DNA of 64,000 nucleotides from Acidobacteriota bacterium (GTDB lineage: Bacteria; Acidobacteriota; Polarisedimenticolia; J045), in NCBI GenBank assembly GCA_030949985.1, contig JAUZRX010000081.1:1-64000 (forward strand), in the 5' to 3' direction. Of this stretch, positions 36,201 through 45,856 are shown one piece after another. How positions within the stretch are numbered: position 1 is the first letter of the stretch; the number at the start of each line of letters is the position of its first letter. A model generated the notes under the pieces. That model did no database searches, was not told the origin of the DNA, and saw only the letters and a list, made by a program, of their open reading frames with translations. The position numbers and the translations under genes are program-made.

Positions 36201-37023
36201 CCCCCAGGGCCTGGGCTCCGGCACGACGTTCCCGGGCTCGCAGGCCTACCCGGATCCCGAAACGGCCTACGAGGGCACCAGCGTGATCGGCACGGACCTC
36301 AGCGGCCAGGGCCTGGTCAAGGGCAACTACGAGGACTCGATCACCTCCACCTACACTTCGCCGGTCATCGACGCCTCGGGCTCGGTGGGCGTCGAGATGC
36401 GCTTTCAGCGCTGGTTGAACGTGGTCCCCCAAGACCGGGCCTACCTTCAGGTCAGCCCCGACGGCTCGAGCTGGACCACGATCTGGGAAGCCACCGGCGG
36501 GCTGACGGAAAACACCTGGACGCCGATGTTCTTCGACGTGTCGGACTACGCCGATCGCCAGGCCGGGTTCCGGATTCGCTTCGGCATGGATTCCGACGAC
36601 CAGGCCACCGCCTCGGGCTGGAACATCGACGACCTGGTCCTCAGCGGTGTGACCAAGGATTCCTGCGAGCCCGTGTCTCGCGCCGTACCGGGGGCCAGCG
36701 GTGGCCTGCGGGTCACGCGGGCGGCGGGAGGTGTCCTCGACCTGGGCTGGAACGCCGACTGCGGCGCGGGCACGGCCTACGGTGTCTACCGCGGCGACCT
36801 GCGCCTGGGCTACGCATCGATCGCCGCCGAGCCGGGCCTCTGCTCGGTGGCCGGCACCGGCGCCACCGTCGACGAAGGCCCGGGGCAGGCCGACTTCTTC
36901 CTGGTCGTCCCCAACGACGCCGCCTTCGAGGGCGGCTACGGCAGCGACAGCCAGGGAGCCCCCCGCCAACCGGCGGCGGCGGCCTGCTATCCCCAGGACC
37001 GGGTGGACGCCTGCGCCCCCTAG
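33268..37023 (+). CDS. Large secreted subtilisin-like (S8) peptidase with PKD and jelly-roll domains
   Basis: This 1251-residue protein has a signal peptide (1-24), a long prodomain-like region (about 25-300), and an S8 catalytic domain: Asp319 (GEVMDAGVQ), His343 (ASHGTSTYG), Ser516 (GGTSAATPESAG), with Asn in SNAGNQ. A beta-sandwich follows (VTMIYPDPPGTT). A PKD domain is near 755-820 (YDWDFDGDGITDST), then CARDB-like (DPGEIWELTVNLRNDGDE), jelly-roll (VEMRFQRWLNVV) and a final cysteine-bearing tail (LDLGWNADC, FEGGYGSDSQG). It should degrade protein outside the cell. The Asp motif departs from the usual DTG/DSG. AGGAGG precedes the ATG. A strong terminator follows at 37108. Confidence 0.92.
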   Translation: MRKLLTLPVLSLCLLVAGPPFAAAETDLPRPEVGLEQLETGTAIRVTTSRPDGTRHTETLRTTRARVTAPLSGADPASQAVFALWDEDGTRWTATSRDGGLHWSDATPIKVELRLRAGTLPPGAPPPQPPADLASRGDERLFIVQFRTRSLPEWRGSLAAAGAEVLAYFPYNAHIVRADPAVIERVASRDFVERVLPYEPAWRLSPELRAWVEGSGEPRRRRVRLMAFEWGSAGKSRIAAAAQALGAEIFTNWPSGHIIEIDLDRDQLRRLAHHDDVMWADPWSAPETDMDLVREDAGTNWVENNFGYCGQDVRGEVMDAGVQEDHMDFDGILLHGGHDVASHGTSTYGIVFGNGDRDGDGEAKGTGHMPCPEAQGIFADYGNVGDRFAHTQELKNSPYFASFQTNSWGDARTRSYTSVSHQMDDIIWRLDIAITQSQSNAGNQDSRPQAWAKNIISVGGVRHKNTLDTSDDEWASGASIGPAEDGRIKPDINYWYDSIYTTTTGNGYTATFGGTSAATPESAGVLGLMVQMWADNVWGTDPQGTTVFEKQPHFATIKALMINNAQQYDFSGTDHDLTRVHQGWGRPSARLAKERASRSLIVDQDVPLQLGETVSYDVDVQAGESELKVTMIYPDPPGTTSASLHRINDVNLKVTSPSGTVYHGNVGLDASPYSTPGGAPNDVDTVENVFVQNPEQGLWTVEISAVEINQDAFLDTPEDDVTFALVVTGGTGLVCDGPATDFTITPNPARVGDSVLFDSTVNGGSGGPYTYDWDFDGDGITDSTEADPTHVYNRPYNGPVTLEVRDSGDCPSSVEHSITVTGPDIRFHEYINLTEIDGNANGAIDPGEIWELTVNLRNDGDETAVAVEADLSLGEGTAGPVSLLTPSAAYQDIPATAIAAGSPAYRFQVGQDFPCGFNIYFDVVDIRSADPAVTYPAEPRAIKLLVGGAGPAVDFFQDGFETSNGWSAAGGGEWQRGAPQGLGSGTTFPGSQAYPDPETAYEGTSVIGTDLSGQGLVKGNYEDSITSTYTSPVIDASGSVGVEMRFQRWLNVVPQDRAYLQVSPDGSSWTTIWEATGGLTENTWTPMFFDVSDYADRQAGFRIRFGMDSDDQATASGWNIDDLVLSGVTKDSCEPVSRAVPGASGGLRVTRAAGGVLDLGWNADCGAGTAYGVYRGDLRLGYASIAAEPGLCSVAGTGATVDEGPGQADFFLVVPNDAAFEGGYGSDSQGAPRQPAAAACYPQDRVDACAP

Positions 37024-37107
37024 CAGCCCCGGGCAGCAGCCTTGCCGGCGCGGGGAGACGAGATCGTCGAACGTTCCCCGCCCGGCGGCAAGAATCGTCG
37101 AAGCCGA

Positions 37108-37143
37108 CGACCTTCCCGGATCACCGGGAAGGTCGTTTGCTTT
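37108..37143 (+). terminator. Intrinsic terminator after the large S8 peptidase
   Basis: CGACCTTCCCGG (37108-37119) and CCGGGAAGGTCG (37124-37135) form a perfect 12-bp stem with loop ATCA, followed by TTTGCTTT. It lies 85 bp after the peptidase stop codon and before the sigma-54-type promoter of the next gene, isolating the two units. Confidence 0.9.
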
Positions 37144-37181
37144 CAGCACCTTGAAAGTCCTTTTTCAGGACCGCCTCCCCG

Positions 37182-37197
37182 TGGCACGAAAAGTGCT
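37182..37197 (+). promoter_or_regulatory. Sigma-54-type promoter before the DUF2202 gene
   Basis: TGGCACGAAAAGTGCT fits the RpoN consensus TGGCACGNNNNTTGCW at all but one position (G for T at the twelfth). GG and GC have the required spacing. Transcription would start near 37208, 45 bp before the ATG at 37253. An imperfect TGAAA/TTTCA repeat just upstream (37152-37167) might bind an activator, but this is weak. Confidence 0.65.
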
Positions 37198-37252
37198 TAT
37201 TCCCCTTCCGTCGGCGCTCACCCACCCGGGCGGCCCGGCAAGGAGGAAACCG

Positions 37253-37987
37253 ATGAGACGCATCCTGACCAGCCTGCTGATCGTGGCCCTCGCAGCATCC
37301 TTCACCCTCGCCCGCGGAGGCCCCGGAGGCGGCCCCGGGAACAGTGCCTGTGATCTGCCCTCGATCGTCAAGGATCTGCCCTACGAAGAGCTGAGCGCCG
37401 CCGAACGCGATGGCGTGATCTACATGATCGAGGAAGAGAAGCTGGCCCGCGACGTCTACCTCGCGATGGACGATCTGTGGGGTCTGCGCGTGTTCCGCAA
37501 CATCGCCCGGGCCGAGCAGTCTCACATGGATGCGGTCTTTTCCCTGATCGAGAAGTACGGCCTGCCGGACCCCGTGGGTGACAACGGCCCCGGCGAGTTC
37601 ACCAACCCGGACCTGGCCGCCCTCTACAACCAGCTCATCGAGCAGGGCAGCCAGTCCATCAACGACGCCCTGCTGGTGGGCGCCACCATCGAAGACATGG
37701 ACATCTCCGACCTCCAGGTCGACCTGCCCGAGGCGGACAACGAAGACGTGCGCACCGTCTACCAGAACCTGATGAAGGGCTCCCGCAACCACCTGCGCTC
37801 CTTCTATGACCTGCTGCAGTCCAACGGTGTGGACTACACGCCGCAGTACCTCTCTCAGGCCGATTTCGACGCCATCGTCTCCAGCCCCAAGGAACGGGGC
37901 ATGCTCGATGCCGACGGCAACCCGATGCCCGGCTGCAGCGGCCCCGCCGGCCGCGGCGGGGGCCGGGGCCGCGGCGGACGGCGCTGA
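37253..37987 (+). CDS. DUF2202 ferritin-like exported protein
   Basis: A 244-residue protein has a signal peptide (about 1-21) and then an all-helical domain. EEEKLARDVYLAMDDLWG and IARAEQSHMDAVFSLIEKYG are the DUF2202 helices, with ExxH-type residues that could hold a di-iron centre as in ferritin-like proteins. Length fits the family. The C terminus ends in a Gly/Arg-rich stretch, GRGGGRGRGGRR. Function of the family is unknown; iron or copper homeostasis and oxidative stress have been suggested. AGGAGG precedes the ATG. It lies alone between a terminator and a hairpin, behind a sigma-54-type promoter, so it is likely under special induction. Confidence 0.85.
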   Translation: MRRILTSLLIVALAASFTLARGGPGGGPGNSACDLPSIVKDLPYEELSAAERDGVIYMIEEEKLARDVYLAMDDLWGLRVFRNIARAEQSHMDAVFSLIEKYGLPDPVGDNGPGEFTNPDLAALYNQLIEQGSQSINDALLVGATIEDMDISDLQVDLPEADNEDVRTVYQNLMKGSRNHLRSFYDLLQSNGVDYTPQYLSQADFDAIVSSPKERGMLDADGNPMPGCSGPAGRGGGRGRGGRR

Positions 37988-38013
37988 CCTCCCTCCCTCC
38001 CTCTTTTTCCTTC

Positions 38014-38041
38014 GGCGCCCGGCTTTCCCCGGCCGGGCGCC
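38014..38041 (+). terminator. Hairpin after the DUF2202 gene
   Basis: GGCGCCCGGC (38014-38023) pairs perfectly with GCCGGGCGCC (38032-38041) around an 8-nt loop. No U tract follows, so termination efficiency is uncertain, but position 27 bp after the stop fits a transcript end. Confidence 0.5.
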
Positions 38042-38082
38042 CAACTTGCCACCGGGCGGGCGATCGGCCATTGTTGCCCGGG

Positions 38083-39384
38083 ATGAGCCAGCCGAAACCC
38101 CAGACGCCGCCGGCGACCCCACCCCGAAGGGTGCTCCTGCGCTGCCTGCTGCCGGCGGCGGTCTTCACCGGGCTGATGGCCCTGTTCTTCACGACCTACG
38201 AGCCCTACCAGCAGATCGGCGACAACCTGGTGCCCTGGGAGCAGGTGCGGGAAGAGGCCCCCCCGGCGGACAGCGCGTCGTGGCGGGGGAACTGGAGACG
38301 GGTCCACCGGGAAGCGGACGGCGGCCCGACCGGCGGCCCCTGCCTGCGGCTCGATCCCGGCGAGGGACGCGGCGGGATGGTGGAGTACGTCCTCGAGCAA
38401 CCTCGCCGCTTCGACCATTTCACCGTGACGGGCTGGATGCGAACCGAGGACGTGACCGTGGGGCGGCGTCCCTGGAACGTGGCCCGCATCCTGCTCTTCT
38501 TCCGCGATGGAGAGGGCAAACCCCACTGGAAACACCGCCACACCGTCTGCCTCGTCGAGGGCACGCAGCCGTGGCGCCTGTGCCGCGGCGTCATCGATGT
38601 TCCGGAGTTTGCGGTCACCGGGCACCTCTACGTCCAGAACGCCGGCGCCACGGGCACCCTGTGGATCGATGACGTGACGGTGCGGCCGTCCGCGCCGCGC
38701 AGCGCCTACCCCCTCTGGCGGATGCTCTTCGCGGCCGGGTGGGGGGCGACGGCGCTCTACTGCGCCACCTTCCTCGGCCTCTGGCGCCGCTTCCTCGGAC
38801 TGGCGGTGATCGCCAATGCCCTGGTCATCGTCATCGGGCTGACCGCACCCGAAGGCGTGCTGCAAAAGGCCGCCGAAGAGCAGATCATCCTGGCCGACAC
38901 GGTTCGCCAGGCGCTGCCGGAGTTCGGCGGCACCGGCGCCCCGGCTCCCGCCTCGGCGGAGACCCGCCCCGCCCCGCCGCCGGCCCGGAAGCAGAAAAAG
39001 GCCGCGGCCCGGCCGGAAAAACCGGCCCGCCCCGCGCCCCGGGTCGCCCCCGAGCGGCTGCGGGAGTACATCGATTGGGCCAAGACCCGCTCCCACCAGG
39101 TGCTCTTCGCCCTGCTCGGCTTTTTCGCCATGCTGGCCCTGGCGACGGGTATCGCGCCCGGGACACCCGCGCCCCGGCAATTCGGCCTGGCGGCCCTGGG
39201 TATCGTGGGGCTGCTGCTCTTCGCCGGCGCCACGGAAATCCTCCAGTTCGTCTCCCTCAGCCGGGCCCCGACCTGGGAAGATTTCATCTTCGACAGCGGA
39301 GGCCTGGCGGTCGGTGTCGGCGCGGCCCTCATCGCGCTTCCCGTGCTCCGCCGTCTCCGGCCGACGCGCCGCGCAAACGGCTGA
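38083..39384 (+). CDS. VanZ-like membrane protein with a periplasmic beta-domain insert
   Basis: The 433-residue protein begins with a membrane helix (VLLRCLLPAAVFTGLMALFF). A soluble beta-rich segment follows (residues about 50-210: DHFTVTGWMRTEDVTVG, GTLWIDDVTVRP) like a carbohydrate-binding jelly-roll. Further helices follow, with an Ala/Pro/Lys-rich linker (residues about 285-325). The C-terminal helices carry ATEILQFVSLSRAPTWEDFIFDSGG, the VanZ signature (E..Q, R..D). VanZ-family proteins affect cell-envelope and teicoplanin resistance; their activity is unclear. Here the family's core is interrupted by the insert. The ATG at 38083 lacks a strong ribosome binding site; a TTG at 38071 is an alternative. 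Confidence 0.75.
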   Translation: MSQPKPQTPPATPPRRVLLRCLLPAAVFTGLMALFFTTYEPYQQIGDNLVPWEQVREEAPPADSASWRGNWRRVHREADGGPTGGPCLRLDPGEGRGGMVEYVLEQPRRFDHFTVTGWMRTEDVTVGRRPWNVARILLFFRDGEGKPHWKHRHTVCLVEGTQPWRLCRGVIDVPEFAVTGHLYVQNAGATGTLWIDDVTVRPSAPRSAYPLWRMLFAAGWGATALYCATFLGLWRRFLGLAVIANALVIVIGLTAPEGVLQKAAEEQIILADTVRQALPEFGGTGAPAPASAETRPAPPPARKQKKAAARPEKPARPAPRVAPERLREYIDWAKTRSHQVLFALLGFFAMLALATGIAPGTPAPRQFGLAALGIVGLLLFAGATEILQFVSLSRAPTWEDFIFDSGGLAVGVGAALIALPVLRRLRPTRRANG

Positions 39385-39449
39385 TTGCCCGCCACGCGCT
39401 CTTCGGCCTATCCTGATCGGGCACCAGGGGGACGGCAGGAGAACCGACC

Positions 39450-40754
39450 ATGTCTTTCCATTCCGCCAGGCCGCTCATCGCCCAGGCCCTGATGGTCTGC
39501 CTGCTCTTTTCCTGCGCCACGACGAACCTGCCGCCGATCTCCGCCGCGGGGCAGGCCTTCGAGCCCACGCGGGACGAAGCGCGACTGTGGCAGGAATCGC
39601 GGGAAGAAGAAAACAAGCTGCTCGAGAAAGTCTCGATCTACGACGACCCGCTGCTCGAGGACTACCTGCTCGCCATCGTCGGACGCCTCAATCCCGCCTC
39701 GATGGCCGCCAACCCGCTGATCTCCTACCGCGTGCGTGTGATCGAAGAGCCCACCCTCAACGCCTTCGCCTATCCCCACGGCTCGCTCTACATCCACACC
39801 GGCCTGCTCGCCCAGATGGAAAACGAGGACCAGCTCGCCACCGTTCTGGGCCATGAAATGACCCACGTGGAAAATCGGCACATGCTGCGCTACCAGCGCT
39901 CGGCGCGAAACAAGCAGATCGGTCTCTTCGCCCTGGCGGTGGCCGGCGCCCTGTGGGCCGCCAGCGAGTCCGCCCACGCGGCCAGCGAGGGGCACTACGG
40001 CCGGGCGGCGCGCATCGACGTGCTCTCGGACCTGCTCATCGGCCTCGGCCTGCAGCTCGCTTTCATCGCCGCGGTCAACGGCTACGGCCGGGAGCTGGAG
40101 CGGGAAGCCGACGAGGGGGGATTCGCCAAGATGCTGGACGGCGGGTACGACACGCGGCAGGCGGAGAAGGTCTACGAGAAGCTGGCGGAAGAAACCGCCA
40201 GGTCATCCAAGCTGGAAGCCTTCTTCTTCGGCTCCCATCCGCGTATCGAAGAACGCATCGTCTCGGCCCGCCAGTGGGGCCGGGCCCATCCGGCCACGGA
40301 ACCCGGGACCACCGAAGCGGGCCTGAGTACTTTCGAAAAGCGCCTGCGCCCGGTGATCCGCGACGACGCCGCCCTCAACCTGGCCCTCGGGCGCCTGGGC
40401 CGGGCCGAGGAAGAGCTGCGCCGCGCCCTGGCGATGGAACCCCGGGATCCGCGCACCCTGACCCTGATCGGAGAGCTGAAACTGGCCCAGGCCGAGCAGA
40501 CCGGGGGCGAGGAGAAGGCCGACCTGGAGGCCGCCGCCCAAGATGCCCTGCAGCAGGCGATCGAGCTGGATCCCAGGAGTCCCAAGCCTCACCGGGAACT
40601 GGGCCTGCTGGCCTACCGCCGGGGCGACGGCGCCTTTGCCTGCCGCGAGCTGCGGGCCTACCTCGACCTCTCCCCGGCGGGCGCCGAAGACCGTACGAAG
40701 ATCCGCGACTACGTGCTCGAACTCGAGCGCGACGGCCTCTGCGAGTCGCCCTGA
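39450..40754 (+). CDS. M48-family zinc metalloprotease lipoprotein with TPRs (BepA-like)
   Basis: The protein (434 residues) has a lipoprotein signal, with lipobox LFSC ending at Cys22. The M48 peptidase domain has zinc motif HEMTH (His135, Glu136, His139) and third ligand Glu219 in EREADEGG. Residues about 310-434 form TPR-like repeats (ALNLALGRLGRAEEELRRALAM, ALQQAIELDPRSPKPH). The layout matches BepA/LoiP-type periplasmic proteases that care for outer-membrane protein assembly. It is likely attached to the outer or inner membrane from the periplasmic side. The next gene starts 24 bp downstream, forming an operon. Confidence 0.9.
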   Translation: MSFHSARPLIAQALMVCLLFSCATTNLPPISAAGQAFEPTRDEARLWQESREEENKLLEKVSIYDDPLLEDYLLAIVGRLNPASMAANPLISYRVRVIEEPTLNAFAYPHGSLYIHTGLLAQMENEDQLATVLGHEMTHVENRHMLRYQRSARNKQIGLFALAVAGALWAASESAHAASEGHYGRAARIDVLSDLLIGLGLQLAFIAAVNGYGRELEREADEGGFAKMLDGGYDTRQAEKVYEKLAEETARSSKLEAFFFGSHPRIEERIVSARQWGRAHPATEPGTTEAGLSTFEKRLRPVIRDDAALNLALGRLGRAEEELRRALAMEPRDPRTLTLIGELKLAQAEQTGGEEKADLEAAAQDALQQAIELDPRSPKPHRELGLLAYRRGDGAFACRELRAYLDLSPAGAEDRTKIRDYVLELERDGLCESP

Positions 40755-40778
40755 CTCCACCGAGCAAGGAGCCCGAGC

Positions 40779-41651
40779 ATGCAACCCACCCCGACCCTGC
40801 AACAGGAGCGCAGCACGACCTGGATCGTCATCATCGTCGCTTTGCTGGTGGTCGGCGGGCTGTGCTGGTGGCTGTGGACCCGGCAGACGGAAGGGGGCTC
40901 CGCGGAGGCGACGGTGGAGGCTGCGCCCACGGAACCCGCCGCCAAGGCCGCCGTCCGTGACGAGCCGGCCGGAGAGCCCGCCGCACCGGCGGCGCCGCGC
41001 GACGAGTGGGCCGCGGCCGTCACCGCACTGCCCGACTTCTCCTGGCCCCCGGACAGGAGCGCGGCCATCGCGGCGCGGGAAGACCTGCTCCGGGCGCTGG
41101 CGCGCCTCGACCCCGGGGCCGGGGGAGCGGGGCTCTACGCCCGGCTCTCCGCCGCGGCCATCGCACTGGCGGACCACCCCCCGGCGGCGGGAGAGATCCG
41201 CGACCCGCTCACCCTGCTGGCCAACGTGCTGCACCTGGCCCGGGTCCTGGGCAAGCGCCGCACCGTCGAGTTCAAGACTCTTGTCGGGGCTTCCGACGTG
41301 GACACCGAGACCCTCGCCGCCGCCCTGTACACCTGGCTGCTGACCCGCGAGGCCGCCGAGGATCCGCGGGAACGATCGATCACCCTGGAGCGGCTCTACG
41401 CCTACGCGGGCTGGCTGCTCGACTCGGTGGGCGGCCGGGCCCTGCTCGCCCGCCGACAGCCCCGTCACGAAGCGCTGGCCGAGTTCTACGCCCTGGTCAC
41501 GGTGGACCTGGCCCGCCGTGCGCAGATCAGCTCCCGGGGCACCGATCCCCGCCCCCACTTCGCCCGCTGCCGCCGGCTGATCGAAACCCAGCGACTGGAC
41601 CGCAAGCAGGCCTACCTGGACGCCCTCGAGCGGGTGGAGAGCCGGTGGTAG
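40779..41651 (+). CDS. Single-pass membrane protein of unknown function
   Basis: The 290-residue protein has one membrane helix (IVIIVALLVVGGLCWWLW, residues about 16-33) near the N terminus and then an Ala/Glu/Pro-rich linker. Residues about 75-290 form a mostly helical soluble domain (AAIAAREDLLRALARLDP, ALAEFYALVTVDLARRA, LDRKQAYLDALERVES). No known domain is recognised. It lies between the M48 protease and an alpha/beta hydrolase whose start overlaps its end by 7 bp, so the three genes are probably co-expressed. The N-in topology would place the helical part in the periplasm. Confidence 0.75.
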   Translation: MQPTPTLQQERSTTWIVIIVALLVVGGLCWWLWTRQTEGGSAEATVEAAPTEPAAKAAVRDEPAGEPAAPAAPRDEWAAAVTALPDFSWPPDRSAAIAAREDLLRALARLDPGAGGAGLYARLSAAAIALADHPPAAGEIRDPLTLLANVLHLARVLGKRRTVEFKTLVGASDVDTETLAAALYTWLLTREAAEDPRERSITLERLYAYAGWLLDSVGGRALLARRQPRHEALAEFYALVTVDLARRAQISSRGTDPRPHFARCRRLIETQRLDRKQAYLDALERVESRW

Positions 41652-42450
41652 ACGGCGTCGCCCCCGCCGGCGCCCCGCTCTTCCACCGTCTCCGAGGTCG
41701 GGGTCCGGTGGTGGTCCTGCTCAACGGGGTCTCCATGACCCTTTCCGCCTGGGAAAGCGTGGCCACGCTCCTCGAGGGCCGGTACCGGGTGCTGCGCTGC
41801 GACTTTCGGGGTCAGCTCCGTTCCCCCGGCCCGCCACCGGCCACCCTCGAAGGCCACGCCCGCGATCTGCTGGCGCTGCTCGATCACCTGGGCCTCGAGC
41901 GCGTGCACCTGGTGGGGGCCTCTTTCGGGGCGGCGGTGGCCCGCCGTGCGGTGACCCTCGAGCCGGAGCGGGCCCTCTCGCTGACCTGCGCCACGGCCGC
42001 CGCGGGCCGGACGGCGACCCTCGAGCGGGCCGCCCGCCGGTGGCTGGCCGCCGCCCGCGCGGTCCTGGCGGGCGGTGATCCGGGCGCGGTTTTCGACGCC
42101 TTCGAGCCCTGGGTCTACAGCCCGCGCTACCTCGAAGAGCATCCCCGGCACCGCCAGGTCTTCCGGGCCCAGGTGGCCACGTTGCCCCGCCGCTGGTTCG
42201 TCGGCCTGGCGACCCTGCTCGAGTGCGTGCTCGCCGACGACGAACGGGCCGTGACGCGGGCCCCGTGCCCGGCCCTGGTGATCGCCGCGGGCGCCGATCG
42301 CCTGGTCGCCGTCGAAGAAGCCGCCGAGCTGGCCACGGGCCTCGGGGCGGCCTTCGAAATCATCCCCGGCGCCGGGCACGCCCTGGCGATCGAGCACCCG
42401 GCGGCCTGCGCCCGCGCCTGCCTGGGGTTTCTCGACCGCCTCGGGAGCCG

Positions 42451-42454
<4 letters not shown>
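41645..42454 (+). CDS. Alpha/beta-hydrolase fold protein
   Basis: Residue numbering starts at the GTG at 41645, with GGAG 5 nt upstream; this start overlaps the previous gene by 7 bp. The 269-residue protein has the core of the fold: [18 protein letters not shown], the nucleophile elbow VGASFGAAV (Ser93), [13 protein letters not shown] (Asp218), and [13 protein letters not shown] (His245). All triad members are present, so it is probably an active esterase or related hydrolase. No signal peptide is visible. The substrate is unknown. The stop codon is interlocked with that of glnS in CTAG (42451-42454). Confidence 0.85.
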
Positions 42455-44163
<1,709 letters not shown>

Positions 44164-44318
44164 GGCCTTTTCGTCCTTTCCCGCAGGTGGCGGCGCGCCA
44201 TTGTGCCCCAGCTTGGCAAGGCGCGACAAGGCAGCCGGCACGTTCGACACCGCCGGGCGGCCGGACTAACCTGTCGCCCCCGGTGGAACCGCCTGACGAC
44301 CGGGGCCAGAGGTGCACG

Positions 44319-45818
44319 ATGACGAATTCCGAGGTCCGGGTCCGGGTGGCGCCCTCTCCCACCGGGGACCCCCACGTGGGCACGGCCTACCAGGCCCTGT
44401 TCAACTACGCCTTCGCCCGCAGCCGGGGCGGCAAGTTCATCCTGCGTATCGAGGACACCGATCGGGCCCGCTCCACGCCTCAGTCCGAAGCGGCGATTCT
44501 CGAGGCCCTGGGCTGGCTGGGGCTGAAGTGGGACGAGGGGCCCGACGTGGGGGGGCCTTACGGACCCTACCGGCAGAGCGAGCGGGCCGAGATCTACCGC
44601 GAACACGTGCAGAGACTGCTGGACGAGGGCCACGCCTATCGCTGCTTTCTCAGCCGGGAAGAGCTGGAGAAGATGCGGGCCGAGCAGCGGGAGAAGGGCC
44701 TGCCGGCGTTCAAGGATCTCGAGGGGCGCGAACGGCCGGAGGAAGAATCCCGCCGCCGCGCGGAGGCCGGCGAGCCCTTCACCGTCCGGATGAAAACGCC
44801 CCTCGACGGCGAGTGTGTCATCGAAGATCTGCTCCACGGCGAGGTGCGCAAGGACTGGGCGTCCATCGACGACCAGATCATCCTCAAGTCGGATGGCTTT
44901 CCCACCTATCACCTGGCCAACGTGGTGGACGACCACCTGATGGGCATCACCCACGTGATCCGGGGCGAGGAGTGGATCAACTCGGTGCCCAAGCACCTCG
45001 AGCTCTACCGCTTCTTCGGCTGGCAGCCGCCGGTGTTCTGCCACCTGCCGCTGCTGCGAAACAACGACAAGAACCGCTCCAAGCTTTCCAAGCGCAAGAA
45101 CCCCACCTCGATCCTCTACTATCGGCGGGCGGGTTTCCTGCCCCAGGCCCTGCTCAATTTTCTCGGCCTGCTGGGCTGGTCGATGCCCGGTGAAGAAGAA
45201 AAGTTCACCCTCGAGGAGATGATCGCCGCCTTCCGCCTGGAAGACATCAACCTCGGCGGCCCGGTCTTCGACGTACAGAAGCTCAAGTGGCTCAACGGCC
45301 GCTACATTCGCGAGGACTACGACGCCGCCGGCCTGCGCCGTGAGCTGGAGAAGTGGGCGATCAACGCCGAGACACTGGAAAAGATCCTGCCCCTGGCCCA
45401 ACCCCGCCTGATGACCCTTTCGGACTGGGGCTACCTGACGGCCTTCTTCTTCGCCGACGAGGTGCCCCTCGACCCCGGGGCGCTCGAGCTCAAGGGCGGC
45501 AGCGCCGAGGACCTGGCGCGCCTGTTCCAACTGGCCGTGTGGAAACTGGAGGCCCTGCGGGACTTCAGCAGCGAAAACCTCGAGGCCCTGTTCTCGGAGC
45601 TGGCCCAAGACACCGGCCTCAAGCTGCGGGATCTGACCCGGCCGTTCTACGTCGCCCTGACGGGGCGCAGCGCCGCCACCCCCCTCTACCAGTCCATGGA
45701 GATCCTCGGCTCGGACATGGTGCGCATGCGCCTGCGCCGGGCCATCGAGGCCCTCGGCGGCCTGTCCGCCAAGAAGCTCAAGGCTCTCGAGAAGGAGTAC
45801 GCCGCGGGGCGCCGGTAG
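44319..45818 (+). CDS. gltX: Glutamyl-tRNA synthetase
   Basis: At 499 residues, this has HIGH motif APSPTGDPHVGTAY, RIEDTD, and the KMSKS equivalent KLSKRKN. Standard bacterial GluRS elements (YRCFLSREEL, LKSDGFPTYHLANVVDD, NFLGLLGWSMP) are in place, with the C-terminal anticodon-binding helices (SMEILGSDMVRMRLRRAI). It charges tRNA-Glu in the cytoplasm. An AGAGG sequence precedes the ATG at 44319. It faces away from glnS, sharing a short regulatory region. The two synthetases are evolutionarily related, so placement together is of interest. Confidence 0.98.
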   Translation: MTNSEVRVRVAPSPTGDPHVGTAYQALFNYAFARSRGGKFILRIEDTDRARSTPQSEAAILEALGWLGLKWDEGPDVGGPYGPYRQSERAEIYREHVQRLLDEGHAYRCFLSREELEKMRAEQREKGLPAFKDLEGRERPEEESRRRAEAGEPFTVRMKTPLDGECVIEDLLHGEVRKDWASIDDQIILKSDGFPTYHLANVVDDHLMGITHVIRGEEWINSVPKHLELYRFFGWQPPVFCHLPLLRNNDKNRSKLSKRKNPTSILYYRRAGFLPQALLNFLGLLGWSMPGEEEKFTLEEMIAAFRLEDINLGGPVFDVQKLKWLNGRYIREDYDAAGLRRELEKWAINAETLEKILPLAQPRLMTLSDWGYLTAFFFADEVPLDPGALELKGGSAEDLARLFQLAVWKLEALRDFSSENLEALFSELAQDTGLKLRDLTRPFYVALTGRSAATPLYQSMEILGSDMVRMRLRRAIEALGGLSAKKLKALEKEYAAGRR

Positions 45819-45856
45819 CCCGCGCGACGCGCTTGTCCGCCACCCTCCCCCGTCCC

